From Thermoplasmata archaeon (GTDB taxonomy: Archaea; Thermoplasmatota; Thermoplasmata; Thermoplasmatales; Thermoplasmataceae), in contig JAKBGP010000124.1 of assembly GCA_021833045.1 (NCBI GenBank), positions 1 to 6,515 of the forward strand: a stretch of DNA of 6,515 nt, written 5' to 3'. Position numbers and translations under genes: made by a program. The notes beneath the pieces were generated by a model. It ran no database searches and was not told the DNA's origin. It saw only the letters and a list, made by a program, of their open reading frames with translations. Shown one piece after another: positions 6,508 to 6,515 of the stretch. The first letter of the stretch is position 1; each line of letters starts with the position of its first letter.

Positions 6508-6515
6508 CTTTCCCT

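Overview
The window looks like chromosomal DNA from an archaeon, most likely of the Thermoplasmata (Thermoplasma/Ferroplasma/Cuniculiplasma-like); the lineage is an inference. Supporting signs are an archaeal-type tyrosyl-tRNA synthetase, a FEN-1 tail with a PCNA-binding box, a full-length SMC next to a ScpA kleisin, an AT-rich archaeal TATA box about 43 bases ahead of smc, A+T-rich composition, and very tight gene packing. There is no CRISPR array, insertion sequence, tRNA or rRNA gene.

Layout, left to right. On the plus strand, positions 2-178 hold the last 58 codons of a flap endonuclease (FEN-1) gene. Everything else is on the minus strand and is read from right to left. A small two-helix membrane protein (6274-6507) comes first. 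A 50-base spacer with a TATA box follows, and then a compact gene run: smc (6223-2705), scpA (2704-1931), two short ORFs (1962-1693 and 1691-1173) and tyrS (1153-167). Within this run the junctions are 0 bases (smc/scpA), a 32-base overlap (scpA/next ORF), 1 base (between the two short ORFs) and 19 bases before tyrS. One polycistronic transcript is therefore likely. tyrS and fen converge and overlap by 12 bases at their 3' ends.

SMC and ScpA form the core of the chromosome-organising condensin-like complex. The most unusual part is the pair of short ORFs behind scpA. Together they carry the complete set of Cas4/RecB-family nuclease signatures, cut into two proteins. The first has the N-terminal cysteine and the G-x-x-x-H motif and ends in a membrane helix. 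The second starts with a membrane helix and has the D...ExK catalytic motif, QxxxY, and the C-terminal three-cysteine cluster. The charged residues place both soluble halves in the cytoplasm, as if a single nuclease with an internal membrane hairpin had been split in its outer loop. This would be a membrane-bound, two-subunit (or frameshift-joined) Cas4-like nuclease co-expressed with SMC-ScpA, outside any CRISPR context. Its biochemical role is not known from the sequence.
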